From contig CAJJDN010000029.1 in NCBI GenBank assembly GCA_905182985.1, positions 2,662 through 66,661 of the forward strand: a stretch of DNA of 64,000 nucleotides, read 5' to 3'. The position numbers and the translations under genes were made by a program. This DNA comes from Paramecium sonneborni. Taxonomy: Eukaryota > Ciliophora > Oligohymenophorea > Peniculida > Parameciidae. The notes under the pieces were generated by a model. It was not told where the DNA came from and did no database searches. It saw only the letters and a program-made list of their open reading frames with translations. Positions 1 through 12,000 of the stretch are shown piece by piece. Position 1 is the stretch's first letter, and the number at the start of each line of letters is the position of its first letter.

Positions 1-239
1 TAAATAATGAATGATAGATATACTTAGTTTTATGGGCTTTCAATTATACATTTTAGAAATTTGATTTCAGAATATTAATCATAATAAAAAATTCTGTTGA
101 AATAGAGGAAGCAGAAGAAATAAAATTTTGGGAAAATAATTTAATAGATGCTAATAAAATTTTAGAATAGTTAGCTGAGAGACTAAATATGTAGAACAAT
201 GAATAATTTTAGATAAATTCATTAATATACTATAAATGA
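1..239 (+). CDS. 3' end of an unidentified protein gene
   Basis: With TAA/TAG read as Gln, the frame ending in TGA at 237-239 is open back to about position 15. The tail is acidic then polar (EIEEAEEIKFWENN followed by LIDANKILEQLAERLNMQNN). An in-frame TGA at 12-14 suggests that an intron ends within the first ~26 bases, or that the reading starts just beyond it. Nothing in the ~70 visible residues identifies a family. The next gene starts about 170 bp downstream on the same strand. Confidence 0.5.
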
Positions 240-410
240 ATTGAAAGGTTAAGTGTAAATATAAATTTATGGATAAGATACAGAAAGAAATATCCTTTTA
301 CTTTGTTCAGATGAGCATTATGATATTGGGATTAGCAAATTTTGAATTATAATAATTTCAATTAAGATCATAATGAATAAAATTGTAATTTATTCATTAG
401 TAACATAAAT

Positions 411-1016
411 ATGTAAAGTTAAAATAGGTAAGGGCTTATGCCAATTAGTGATGGATGTGAAAAGATAGAAACAGTAGCAATAATAGATATTCGGCGTAGA
501 GCAAATATTGATGGGACATTTGCATCAATAAAACCAATTGAAGAAGAAAAAGCACCTGTAATAGTAGGCAGATCTGGAATATCTTTTATTTGTGATACTT
601 ATTTGACAGAAGCAGTGTTAAAATAGTAATTTGATTTGATAGCACTTTCTGGAGGATTATCAAATGCATAATAATTAGGAACTCATTAACCACTAGTATG
701 ATTAGATTAATTATATATAGTTAGATCAATTAAGATAGTAATAAGAGGAAGGTAAATGGATAGCAGCTATTTGCGAATACCTTAATTTGTTTTAGATAAG
801 AATGGTTTTATGACAAATTCAACTAGAACATGTCATCCAGCTCATGAATAGGATTATAAAGGATAATTTTCTAAGGATAGAGTTCATGTCAGCAATAAGT
901 TTATAACATCAAGATCTCCAAGAACAGCCATAGAAGTTGCATTCGCATTAGTTGAATTATTAGTTGATTAGCATACTGCAATTCAGATGGCGAAATCATT
1001 ATTTGTAAAAAGATGA
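411..1016 (+). pseudogene. DJ-1/PfpI family protein, one frameshift
   Basis: Class-I glutamine amidotransferase-like protein of the DJ-1 (PARK7) type. Seen: an N-terminal ISDGCEKIETVAIIDIRRRA stretch, the FDLIALSGGLSNAQQLGTH block, a nucleophile-elbow region WIAAICE, then LDKNGFMTNSTRTCHPAHE. A 25-nt GTATGA...TATAG intron lies at 696-720. After the conserved Cys region (about 775-781) the frame is off by one base: 581 coding nt remain, and one extra base would give exactly 193 codons plus TGA. This is either a sequencing error or a young lesion. The start could be ATG 411 or 438. Known members act as deglycase/chaperone-like proteins; the role here is inferred from family only. Confidence 0.7.
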
Positions 1017-1079
1017 TGTTTAAACCAATATTGAATTTATAGAAAATTATTATATTGATAATATTTATTCACATGTTGA

Positions 1080-1499
1080 TCATCTATTTGAATGTGTAAA
1101 ACTCTAAGATATAGAAATTTATGATTACATTAGGTACAGTTGGCCTGAGGACTTTTTTATCATCAACAACAGAATCATCACCAATCTTTTTAGGATCATA
1201 AACATCTTTTGTAAAGTTGGTACCATACTCTTCAATTTCAAATTTCTTTAACAATTTTTACATAAGTTCCTTTTGAATTTTTAATTAGTATTTACTTCAC
1301 TATCAGGTTTTTCTCTGGCGCTTTTTAATTTTTTACTACTAAAAAAATCAGATGTTCCTTTTAAGGAGAGTTAAATTGAATTATTGATGAGTTCATCTAA
1401 ATTAGCACTCAAATTAGGTTATGGTAATTTATTCAAAAGTTGCTCTCTTTTTTTTTCTTAATCTTAAAAAGTAGGATCTCTATGGTATAATTATTCCAT
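1080..1499 (-). CDS. HCNGP / SAP30BP-like protein
   Basis: A 119-residue protein when two introns (34 nt at 1104-1137 and 26 nt at 1270-1295) are removed. The key match is FEIEEYGTNFTKDVYDPKKI, close to the HCNGP-family core in which a short helix precedes E-(L/Y)-G-T-N-(Y/F)-x-K-D and a D-P. The N-terminal half is polar (YHRDPTFQDQEKKREQLLNK). It is shorter than animal SAP30BP (about 300 residues) and ends soon after the motif, so only the core is kept. Nuclear or spliceosome-associated roles are known for relatives. It is transcribed divergently from the citrate synthase gene with a 70-bp gap. Confidence 0.5.
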
Positions 1500-1569
1500 T
1501 TATATATAATTTAAATAAAAATAAATAAGACGTCAGTGTTTTAAGAATGAGTCAATATTATTTAATATA

Positions 1570-3037
1570 ATGAATAGACTAGGTCTCTATGCTAATTAGT
1601 TAGCTCATCACTTAACAATCACTGATAATAGAACAGGTAAAACTATAGAGATTCCAATAAGTACATCAAGAGAAAGTGATTTTATTCATTCAATAAAATT
1701 GGGTTAACTTTAATTTTAAGGACAACCTTTAAGAGTGTATGATCCAGGTTATATGAATACAATTTGTTGTGTAAAAAATAATAGTTAATATAATTAGACA
1801 TCTAAAATATCATATATTGATGGAGACAAAGGAATATTAGAATATCGAGGAATTTCAATAGAAGAATTAGCAGAGAAATCAACATTTGTTGAAGTAGCTT
1901 ACTTATTAATAAATGGAGAATTGCCAAGTAAAAGTTAGTTATAAGAATGGAATGAAAAACTTAGAAAACATACATTCATTCATACAGATGCTTCTTAAAT
2001 GATGAAAAGCTTTAGATATGATGCACATCCTATGGGTATGTTAATTTCAACACTAGCTGCTATTTCAACATTTCATCCTGAAGTAAATCCAGCTTTAGCA
2101 GGTGAAGGTATTTATAAGAATTAAGATATTGTTAATAAATAAATCTATCGTATTTTGGGTTCATTACCAACTATTGCATCAAATAGTTTTAGAAATAGAA
2201 TTGGACGAGAACATAATATGCCACATGAAAATATGAGTTATGTTGAGAATTTTCTATATATGTTAGACAAATTGAATGAAAAAGAATATAAACCACATCC
2301 TAAAATAACAAGAGCATTAGAAGTCTTATTTATATTACATGCTGAACATGAATTAAATTGTTCAACTGCATTTGTTAGACATTTAAGTTCAAGTGGTGTT
2401 GATATATATACGGCAATTGCAGGCGCAGCTGGTGCACTTTATGGTCCTAAACATGGTGGTGCTAATGAAGCTGTATTAAGAATGCTAGAAGAAATTGGAG
2501 ATCTTAAAAATATTCCATAATTTATTAAAGATGTTAAAGATAGAAAAAAATTATTAATGGGTTTTGGACATAGAGTTTATAAAAATTATGATCCAAGAGC
2601 TAAAATTGTTAAACAAATTGCTTATTAAGTTTTTGAAATTACTGGAAAGGAATCATTAATTGAAATCGCTATTGAATTAGAAAAAATTGCTTTATCGGAT
2701 CCATATTTTATTTAAAGAAAATTATATCCAAATGTTGATTTTTATAGTGGTGTCATTTATAGAGCTTTAGGATTTCCAACAGATATGTTCCCTGTTTTAT
2801 TCACTATTCCAAGAGTTGCTGGATGGTTAGCTCATTGGAAGGAATATCAAAATGATAAAGAAAATAATATTGTTAGACCTAGATAAAATTATATTGGACC
2901 TGAAAAAAGAAATTATATACCCGTTGAATAAAGAAAAGAAGTAATTTATTTATCATTTATTTTATTAGTTTCCTATTTATTTAGAATCTAATAAAAGTAG
3001 TAGATAAAAAAGAAGAGAAACAGCTACATTATCTTGA
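1570..3037 (+). CDS. Citrate synthase, peroxisomal/bacterial type
   Basis: Condenses oxaloacetate and acetyl-CoA to citrate. 479 residues with one 28-nt intron at 2941-2968. Signature blocks are in order: [20 protein letters not shown] (catalytic His region), [19 protein letters not shown] (second catalytic His), [15 protein letters not shown], and near the end RPRQNYIGP (substrate Arg). Layout and motifs fit the bacterial/glyoxysomal class more than the mitochondrial class. The N-terminus [14 protein letters not shown] contains R-L-x5-Q-L, a PTS2-like signal. No basic mitochondrial presequence is visible. The ATG is the only one before an upstream in-frame stop. The Gln of the PTS2-like motif is encoded by reassigned TAG. 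Confidence 0.93.
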
Positions 3038-3102
3038 TTATTAAATTATTATATTAATGCAATTATATTTAAACTTTAATTATTAATATTATTATTATAA
3101 AT

Positions 3103-3879
3103 ATGTTTGCAAAAAAAATTAGAAAATAAGAAACTAAATTAATTGATGATGACAATAAAGATGATGATTAATAATAATATTAAAATATCAATTAGTATCC
3201 ATCAATTGATAAATCTATTGTAAAATTAAAAAAAGTTGGAATCAATGTTTAATAATTGGCCAAAGAAAAATAGATATCTTAAAAAAAGTCTGCAGTTAAT
3301 GAAGAAAGATAAAGAAATTTCCTTAATCAAGATTCTGCTAGAGGATTAACAAGCATTAATTATATTAAGTAAAAAACCGAAAAACCAGATAAACTTATGG
3401 AAAAATATGTACAAGAAAAAATTAAAAGTGTTGATCCATTAGCTTTTTGTGGTCAAGTTGAAAATATTTAAGATGAATCATAAAGAGATGCAGAACTTTT
3501 AGAAGAAATTAGAGAGGTATAATTTTTGCTTCTATCTTATTTAAGACTTAAGCTAAATTTTTATCAAAAAATGAAGAAAAAGATCCATCGTTTTATGTTG
3601 GTGGTATTATTTAAGTTAATTTATCATTGGAGTAATATTATAATTTATATTTTTAGAGAAGAAGCATAAAAATTAGCATAAATGGAAGATTTAAAAAGAG
3701 ATTAATATATATAAACCATTATTTAAGGAAAACCTAAAAGAGCAGCTCCTATTGTTGTACATCCAGATGAAGAAGAAGATAAAGAAACTAAGGCATTTAG
3801 AGAACTCAAATCAAAATTTTACTAAAAAGGAAGAAGTATTTATGTTAAGTTATTTTAGTTTATAAATACTAATAAATGA
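3103..3879 (+). CDS. Hypothetical acidic/coiled-coil protein
   Basis: 240 residues after removal of a 29-nt intron (3517-3545, ending TAAG) and a 25-nt intron (3632-3656). It opens with MFAKKIRKQETKLIDDDN and a run of Gln, then has charged helical stretches (DKLMEKYVQEKIKSVDPLAF) and a KRAAPIVVHPDEEEDKETKA segment before a basic C-terminus. No signal peptide or membrane segment. I do not recognise the family; the composition suggests a nuclear or scaffold protein, but that is only a guess. Both introns restore a single continuous frame ending in TGA. Confidence 0.7.
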
Positions 3880-4099
3880 AAAAAACCATAGATAATATTA
3901 AACCTGAAATTGAATAATCCCAAAATCATGAAATTAAATAATGATATATGTTTCAACTTCAATGCAAATATTATTTGAATTTTTAATAGAATATCAATTT
4001 CTTCTTTTATATATTTCTATTTTACATGGCTCCTTAACACTAATGTTTATTGATTAAATTATATAAGAAATTCTATTAAGTTAAAATAGTTATAAATTT

Positions 4100-4633
4100 A
4101 TGAAAATTTTGCTTTTAATATTAGTAATATTATCATTAGCCAAGGAAGATTGTTATAAAATATTTGGATTAAACAAAGGAGCTGATCTGAAAACTGTTAA
4201 AAAGTAATTTAGAAAGTTATCACTAATATATCATCCTGATAAAAATAATTCACCTAGAGCTTAAGAAAAATACAAAACAATGACTAATGCCTATTAAGAA
4301 ATACTTTAAGGTCATGCAAATAATTATGATGATATCAAATACAAGAATAGAGGTTAATCCTCAAATAGTTCAGATTAAGAGGATTTATTTAAAAATACCT
4401 ATTAAAAGCAAAAAAATACAGAATATCAAAATAAAAAAAATGAAATTTTCAAAGGCATAAAATTCTATTTATTTATAGCAACTATTTTACTTTTTTGGTA
4501 TATAGTCTATAAAGTTATAATTTTTATTCAAGATGATGATAATAGTCAAAATGATTCAGAAAATAATTAGCAAAATAATGAACAATATTAAGAGAATATT
4601 AAAAATCTACAATACGAAGAAATTTTTAATTGA
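4100..4633 (+). CDS. Membrane-anchored DnaJ (J-domain) protein
   Basis: 177-residue, intronless. Residues 1-15 are a signal peptide or anchor (MKILLLILVILSLA). A J domain follows directly: DCYKIFGLNKGADLKTVKKQ, then LSLIYHPDKNNSPRA with an intact HPD, then TNAYQEIL. A Gln/Asn-rich linker leads to one transmembrane helix (FYLFIATILLFWYIVYKVII) at roughly 118-138, followed by an acidic tail. With an N-terminal signal, the J domain would sit in the ER lumen, stimulating a BiP-type Hsp70, as in ERdj proteins; this topology is inferred. There is no Gly/Phe or zinc-finger region, so it is a class III J-protein. Confidence 0.88.
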
Positions 4634-4894
4634 TGAATTGACCTATCAGTATTGTTATCATGATCATTAACTTAATTCTATAATTTTTATTAAATTTTAA
4701 ACTTTTCTTATTAGTCTTACTCTTTATGTAATTAATTTTGTAAAATATGACAATTGATACTTTTTTAAATCAATTTAATAATTTATGAAGATTATTAGGT
4801 GGCCAAATCCAAAGGTTAATATAAATTATCATATTTCTTGATTATAATTAGCTTTTTTATAAAAATTCATATAAAAAAATAATTATTATTTGTC

Positions 4895-5473
4895 ATGGAT
4901 AGAGAATTATTAGTTGACTGTCTTTTCAATAAGGATTTCATAAAATAAAATCTTTCTTAAACAAGAAAGGCTTAAAATGATATTTTATCAAAGAAACCCT
5001 AAACTTAGTTGTATCATGTGCAATCTTCCAAATATGGAATAAGATAACCAGTTTAATTAAAAAATCCTCTTCTTATAAAATCTCTATTATCATCACGGAA
5101 ATTTTCAAAAGAGAAAGATATATCACTTCCAATATGTGCATTTAAAATTATACCAACACAACCTTTAACTTCATTTTAGACAGATCGTATACATGGTAGA
5201 TGTCCTGCTTTTAAAAAGTTTAGACTTAAATTAGGAGGTAAATAAACAAAAAGTGTACCAGATGAATAATTTAGAGTAGAAACAGCTCCTGCTATGTGTA
5301 GAAGCCCTACTGTAACAAAATAAGCACTTAACAATTTGTTAAAAAGTTAACCTATCTATGAAAGAAAATAAAAAAAGTCTGAACCTACATTAACTTTTAA
5401 CAAAAATGATTGGGGAATTGGAGGCTGGAATATAATTGAAGATAATTATGATCCAAAAATGTTTATGGATTGA
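4895..5473 (+). CDS. Hypothetical protein
   Basis: 192 residues in one uninterrupted frame that reads through many TAA/TAG codons and ends at TGA. It is basic and polar, with Ser/Pro-rich stretches (SLLSSRKFSKEKDISLP, AMCRSPTVTK) and an aromatic C-terminus (NKNDWGIGGWNIIEDNYDP). No signal peptide, membrane helix or known motif was recognised. Its 3' end converges on the K+ channel gene, leaving about 190 bp between the two stops. Confidence 0.65.
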
Positions 5474-5661
5474 TAGAAAATTATAGTTAGACAACTTGAA
5501 TTTTATTTATTTTATTCAAATTTCTCATTTATTCATGGATTTCAATAAATTATTAATCTACTTACTTTTATTCCTTAATTTAAATTAAATCAAATTAAAT
5601 TTTTTAATAATAGACTTAGTAATAAATATAATAATACTAATAGATACTAAAAATCCATCTT

Positions 5662-8584
5662 TCAATTGTCAATTTTTATTATTAATTTTGCTCTTTTTGA
5701 TCTTCGTTTTCTCACAAAATTTACTATCATGAAATCAGTAAAATTTTAGCAATCTTTACTTTGATTTATTTGATCTAAAATTTTTTAAGAATTCATATGA
5801 GTCATATAATTTTAAAAGTCTTAAAATCTATCGAATTCTTCATAAATATCTTTATAAGTTCCCATATATTATTAATTACTAAAATCTACAACAGGACTTA
5901 ACTCTTTTAATTCTAATGATGAAATTTTATTCATTTCAGAATAAGATGAAGATTGCATTTCACTTAATGTAGCGGGATCTTTATATTCATATTATTTTTC
6001 AGATTAATTAATAGGTTTAAAAAATAAAGATTTAGCAACATCTTAAGTTATTTTTTAATGCTCTGTTGGATTAATCTCATCTTAACCTTTTTCCAAATTA
6101 ATTTTATATTTTAAACAATCTCCTAATTGAGAAGTTTTTTATTCTTAATCACAACCAGAAACATTTTTTGATATGGACTCCAAAGCAGCCTTGATTTTAT
6201 CCTCTTATAATGATTTAAAATTTAAAAGAGTACCGTTCAAAAATCCAGGTAACCTTTTTATATATATTTAAGATTATTTTCTTCCTTAAATATTTAAAAC
6301 AGATATCTTTCTCAAAGTATTATGAGCTTCATTTAATATAGAAGTATTATCTTTTAAATTATCTTTAATTTATTCTTTTTATAGTTGTTATTATTTAAAT
6401 GATTAGATGAAATACTTTGAACTAATTTATTAAGATAATTTTGGATCTTGCATTAAATAATATAAAACAGTATCAGATATTTAAGCTTCAAAGATTAAAG
6501 ATGAGAGTCTTCTTTTATTATTCTTTCTACTAAAGTATTATCTTTCTTAAATTTAGTTTTTTCTACATTGAAGAATAATTTTTGTTTTGTTTGGAAATCC
6601 AGTTAGCATTGGACATTAATAAAGCATATGTGTCGACTTATTACATCCAATACAATGTAAATGAAATTCATCATATCTTCCTGAAAATTTTACAAGATCT
6701 TTCAATTCACAATATTTTTCCTAATTAAAATATTATATAATTAATACATAACCATATTTTTTAGCAATATTTTAAAAATCATTCTTAGATATTTTCAATA
6801 TTCTTGATGATGTAAGTGATCTACAACTAATATCGTAATTTTAATCTAATAGAAATTCTTGTTATCCAAATATTTAATCTTATCCAGAAATAGCTTAAAT
6901 ACTCAAAATATTGGCTGATCCTTCAGGAATTTCAACAAAATATTCTATCTCACCATTACATAAGATATATAAGAAATTGCTTGCATCATTTTTTTAATAT
7001 ATTGTGTTGAATGGAACTAATTTCTCTTCCACAAATTTAGATGCTAAAGCTGATATAAAATCTTCATTAAAGTTCTCTTTAAAAAATGGAATCTTAGATA
7101 TACTTTTCATATTTAAATCTATCATCATTTCCTATAATATAATAGAATTGTAATACATTATAAAGATGAGATGGAAGTTATTAATTAAATTTTTTTAAAT
7201 CCAACTTATTTTCATTGCTTTAATCTTTCCATAAAAACTCAAAAAATCTTAATATTTTAATCTATAATTTATTATTATAACCCCTTATTCTAAGAAATTA
7301 TTTTAGATCATTTAAATCAACCCTTATTTATTGATTTTTTGATTATAATTATCCAAGTATTTAACCAATACTATTGATTGAATAACCAAAAGTGCAACAT
7401 GAAACAATTGCAACAAAAATAAGATAAACTCTTTCTATTAAATTTTAAGGAGTTACATCTCCATATCCAATTGTTGTCATAGTAATAATACTCCAATAAT
7501 AAGTATTAAACTAATTTTGATATTAAAAAAATACATATTTAATAATCCACGTTTCTTGTAATAAATTATTTGTTAATAACCATGATGTTTCTTTATCTAA
7601 TAATCCAACATAATATAATCCACAACAACAGATGTGAGATTGATATAATATTACATAAATTAATCGAAATAAATCATATGTTACCCAATAATTAGTCGTC
7701 AGTTCCATTCTATCTATGATAGATTCCATTATTTCTGGAATTGAAATAGCTTTTATTGTCATAAATAAATATAAAGGAAATTCAGTTAAACCAATCAAAT
7801 ATAAAGTTGAGGGAATTAAAATTAGAAGATTAATTATAGAATCTAATATTAGTTATTATTTTACTATATTTATAAAAATTGCCTAAAATTTTATTTCTAT
7901 CTTTTACAAGATATCCAGATTCATAATAACATGTATTTAATTTTATTATGATATCAAATATATATAAGTAGTAAGGTACTTTAAAAAGATAAACTTCACA
8001 TAATTAAAATTGATCAGGAGGGTAATTTTCAAAATCAAATGAAAATTTTACTGTAATATATAAAATATTCAGATTTATATTAACAAGCAGAATTATATTC
8101 CAAACTATTAAAAATATCGATTCTGGTTCTAAAATAATCTTCAAATTGATTAAAGTATCTAAAATCCCTTTCATATAGCAGCATTTGTATAGATGTTTTT
8201 AAATAAAGTACTTGAGTCTTGATGATGGTTAAGGTTTCTTATTTAAAATAATTATACTACCATATATTTAAAGTAATCGTGTAGCAAATAGTAATTAAAG
8301 TCTGAAGCTTTATCACCAATAATTCTAAACATATTGCCATCTAACAATGAAAATTTAGATGCAAAAGGACTGCGAGTTATTAAAGATATAAATCGAAGCA
8401 CTTGTATTAAAACTAATAAAGCTTTTTCTTTCCAAATTCTATTTTGAAAAGAAACTAATTTCTGATTTTACAAAGTTTTTAGATTAACTGTTTTTAAAAA
8501 AGCAGGTCTTTTAGGTGGTTTTGGGATTGAAGGTTGAGTCTTTAAAGGAGCTGGCTCTGTAATAGATCCTAATTCTGAATTCAT
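5662..8584 (-). CDS. K+ channel with cyclic-nucleotide-binding domain (EAG/CNG-like)
   Basis: 950 residues with introns at 8238-8260 (23 nt), 7843-7864 (22) and 7132-7156 (25). Six membrane segments are visible, with S1 near IFLIVWNIILLVNINL. The pore loop YYWSIITMTTIGYGDVTP carries the K+ filter GYGD, and S6 is VYLIFVAIVSCCTFGYSI. The post-S6 linker contains LPSHLYN, typical of the KCNH/CNG C-linker. A cyclic-nucleotide domain follows (KNDASNFLYILCNGEIEYFV ... SGQDQIFGQQEFL ... CRSLTSSRILKI). The S4 region has only a few basic residues, so strong voltage sensing is doubtful. Location is inferred to be the plasma or ciliary membrane; Paramecium uses such channels in swimming control. The long Ser/Gln-rich tail is unassigned. 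Confidence 0.9.
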
Positions 8585-9065
8585 TATTTAACAAAAGGTT
8601 TTTAATTATGATAAGAAAAATAAAATTGGTATTTTGCTTTTGAAAAAAAATTTCATTTTCGTATAACTTGAAAAGTATACTTATTTGCTCAAACCTGACT
8701 CTATTTATCTCCTATTATTCATTTCTAAAAATTGTAAATTTTGATTTGTACTTTATATTCCAATATTAAATAAATTTTTTAAGTTTGCTAAAAGTAAATT
8801 TTATTATTTCTATATAATTATCTAAATAATTATAGATTACTATTGAATTGTAAAATATATGATTATGGATTTATAATCTCATAAATTATATTCAATTAAA
8901 CTTCGAAATTTAATTTTTTTAAAATTAAAATAAATTATTATTGTAAATTATTTCATATATTGAATTAAAATATAGAAAAAGAGTATCAATTTAGGAGAGT
9001 AATTTAATAATCATAACGTTTTTATTTTTTAACTGTAAAATTTCAGTCTAAGAGGATAAAGTAGA
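8585..9065. other. Intergenic, promoter side of two divergent genes
   Basis: About 480 bp of A+T-rich sequence between the K+ channel start (minus) and the RCC1 gene start (plus). No ORF, RNA structure or repeat was seen. It must hold both 5' regions. It is unusually long for this gene-dense window. Confidence 0.6.
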
Positions 9066-12000
9066 ATGACATATTTTGTTATAAAAAAGTTAATAAAATA
9101 AATGAATTAATTAGAAAAAACTCCTAAATAAAGATTGTAAAGAACTCAAAGTTAATAGGATGAAAAATGGTTAAAGCAATTAAACAAAGTTTCATCATCC
9201 TTAAAGTATTATTATTATGCAAATTAGAAATTTGAAAACAACACAAGAAAGAAATGTATATATTAAAAAAGTTGCACATTAAAGAGAGTTGGATAAAATA
9301 AATCATGAAAAATAAGTTATCTAATAAAAATCATATTTATTAGATAGAAGCAAAAAAAAGTTTCTCTCATTAATAAGATGTAAAGATCCAGAAAAATTTT
9401 TCTTAAAATTTAAGCCAATATAAAAACCTTTAAATATGCTTAGAATGGTTTCAGAATTAAATTTAGCTGAAAAAGTTCAAATGAACTTAAACAAATAATC
9501 GAAACATGAATAAGAATAGAGCTCAATAATAAATAGTGAAATTAGTAAAAATAAAAAAAAGTAATAGAAACGTACTAATATAGTGGAGGCAGCAAAATAA
9601 CTGATTTAAATGTATCAAAAGAATCTTAAATTGAGATATTGAAGCCAAGAAAGACTTTAGAATATTTATTTTTAGAAAATAAAAAACAATAAATAAATTT
9701 ATAAAGAGATTTTGATCTAGAAAAAAGTAAGTCAAAAAAATAAACATAAAGAAGATCTTATTCTCAATATTCTAAATCTAATCTTAAAAATTTGACAACA
9801 ACAGGAATTAATGCTTTAGTTACAGAAATGGATTAAATGGATTAAAAAATAAATAATAATTTACTTAAAATAAGTAAAATATCGAGTTAAATGTAAGGTT
9901 ATAATATAAACAATAGTTTATCTAGAAATGGAATATATTTTTAAACTAAATAAACTTCAAATTCTATAAAAGTTAATTCTTAAGACAATATTTGTTTAGA
10001 AGATGACAGTAATATTTGTAAAATATTTTAGATTCTTCATTAGCTTCTCATACACAAATGATGTTGGATAATTTATATGGAATTACTAAGAAATTAAATT
10101 CTGATACTAAAAACTTGGATGTGAAAAAGAAGGAGTATGAGCATGAATCAATTAAACTATTCTATAAAAAAATTAATTGCAAGATCTGATATATAATTTA
10201 TATAAATATAATATTGAAGATGACACATGGTAATTAACATTACAATTATTAGTAATTGTCAGTGGACCAAGTGATTTCAATCTTGAAACAGTTGCCATAA
10301 ACAACAATGGAATTTGGTTAAATAGAGTAGTATTCTAAAAACAGAAAGATAAAGAAATAAGTGTAAAATTTGTTCATATTAAATGTTGCTAATAGAATAC
10401 ATATATGATAGACAGTAATTATAATAACAATATTAGTCAATTAAAATTTATGGGGTTTTGGTGAATCTTTATATGGATAATTAGGAGAGAGAGTTTCATC
10501 GATTAAAACACCAATTAATATATCAAAATTAATGAACTTATAGTTTTTGAAAATAGATGGAGGAATAGATTTTGTGATAGCATATGCCACAACTAGGCAA
10601 TTGTATATATGGGGAAATATTCCAGGATTGAAGTTTAGTTAATTATTAAAAACTGAGAAAGTTTCATATTTAAAGGATATATAAGGAAAATCTTATGAGA
10701 TTAAAGGATTAAATATAACAAAATATTTCAATTAATAAATAATAGATGAAAAAAGTAATGCTTCTTCATTACATTCAACTAGAAGGAATTCTAAATTTAA
10801 TTTAAAGTATATTGTTGACATATAAGATTATTCTGCATATAATAGCATTCTTTTTATACTAACTAAAAATTTGATGTTATATTCATTTGGTAAATAGATA
10901 GATACATAGATTCAATTTAATGGAATATCTTGTGGTCCATTTCATACATTAGCTTGGGAAGAGAATGGAAATGTTTGGAGTTGGGGTGAATTTTAAGATG
11001 GAAAGTTAGGTTATATGAGATTTGATATAACTGAATAGAAGGAGCCTAAATTAATCATAGATTTTAAGGCAAAAGCAATTTAATGCGTTTGTGGAGCTAA
11101 TTATAGTATAGCACTTGATGTTAAAGGAGATATATATACTTGGGGTAAAGGACCTTTTAAAATTGATTTATCAAAAGCAACAATGCCAAGTAAAATAATT
11201 AAAAAAAAAAGTCCATTTATTAAAGTAGCCGCAGGTCTTGATCATTTTGGAGCTTTAAATAGTTCTGGTTAACTTTATGTTTGGGGAAGTAATAAAAAAG
11301 ATAGTATATTTAATTTACCAGAAGAAGTTTATCCACCAGTTCCATTAGAAATCTAATTAAAAATTATTGATTTTGATATGGGTCCATATAACACAGGATT
11401 AATTGTTTAGGTATAAAATAAAATTAATTTACCACTTCTTAATTTTGAACACTTCAAAACTGAATAATATAAAGTAATTTCAGAAGAAGCTTCTTTAATT
11501 TAAACTTATGTAAATAAAAAGAATGCTATAGAATATGAAAAGAAAAAAAGTGAAGCCACTTCACCTATTTAATAAAAATAATCAGTTTCACCTATTTAAT
11601 AAAAATAAGAATCTTAAGATATTAATAAGTTTATTCGAAAAAATAAATCATTAAAAGGAAGTTAATCAACTATATTTCTTAGTTCAACCTCATTAAACTA
11701 AAAATTAAAAAACTAATTGAAATTTCCTATTCTATTTGATGGAGTTCATGCAGAAGTATAAAAAATGGAATAAGAAAGTTAATTATATATACCTATTCAA
11801 TATTCTAATACTGATAGAGTTGGTAAAGATCCATCGTAAGAATTTATTGAATTAGATGGAGTCATTTAAACAGATAATGATTAATTAAAATATGAATACA
11901 TATAATTAGTTAGAGAAAAAGATGAAGAAGGTCTTCTCTTATCTATATTAAATTAAGTCGAAGAAAAAAAACAAGATTTACATTTGAAAATGCCAGAGAG

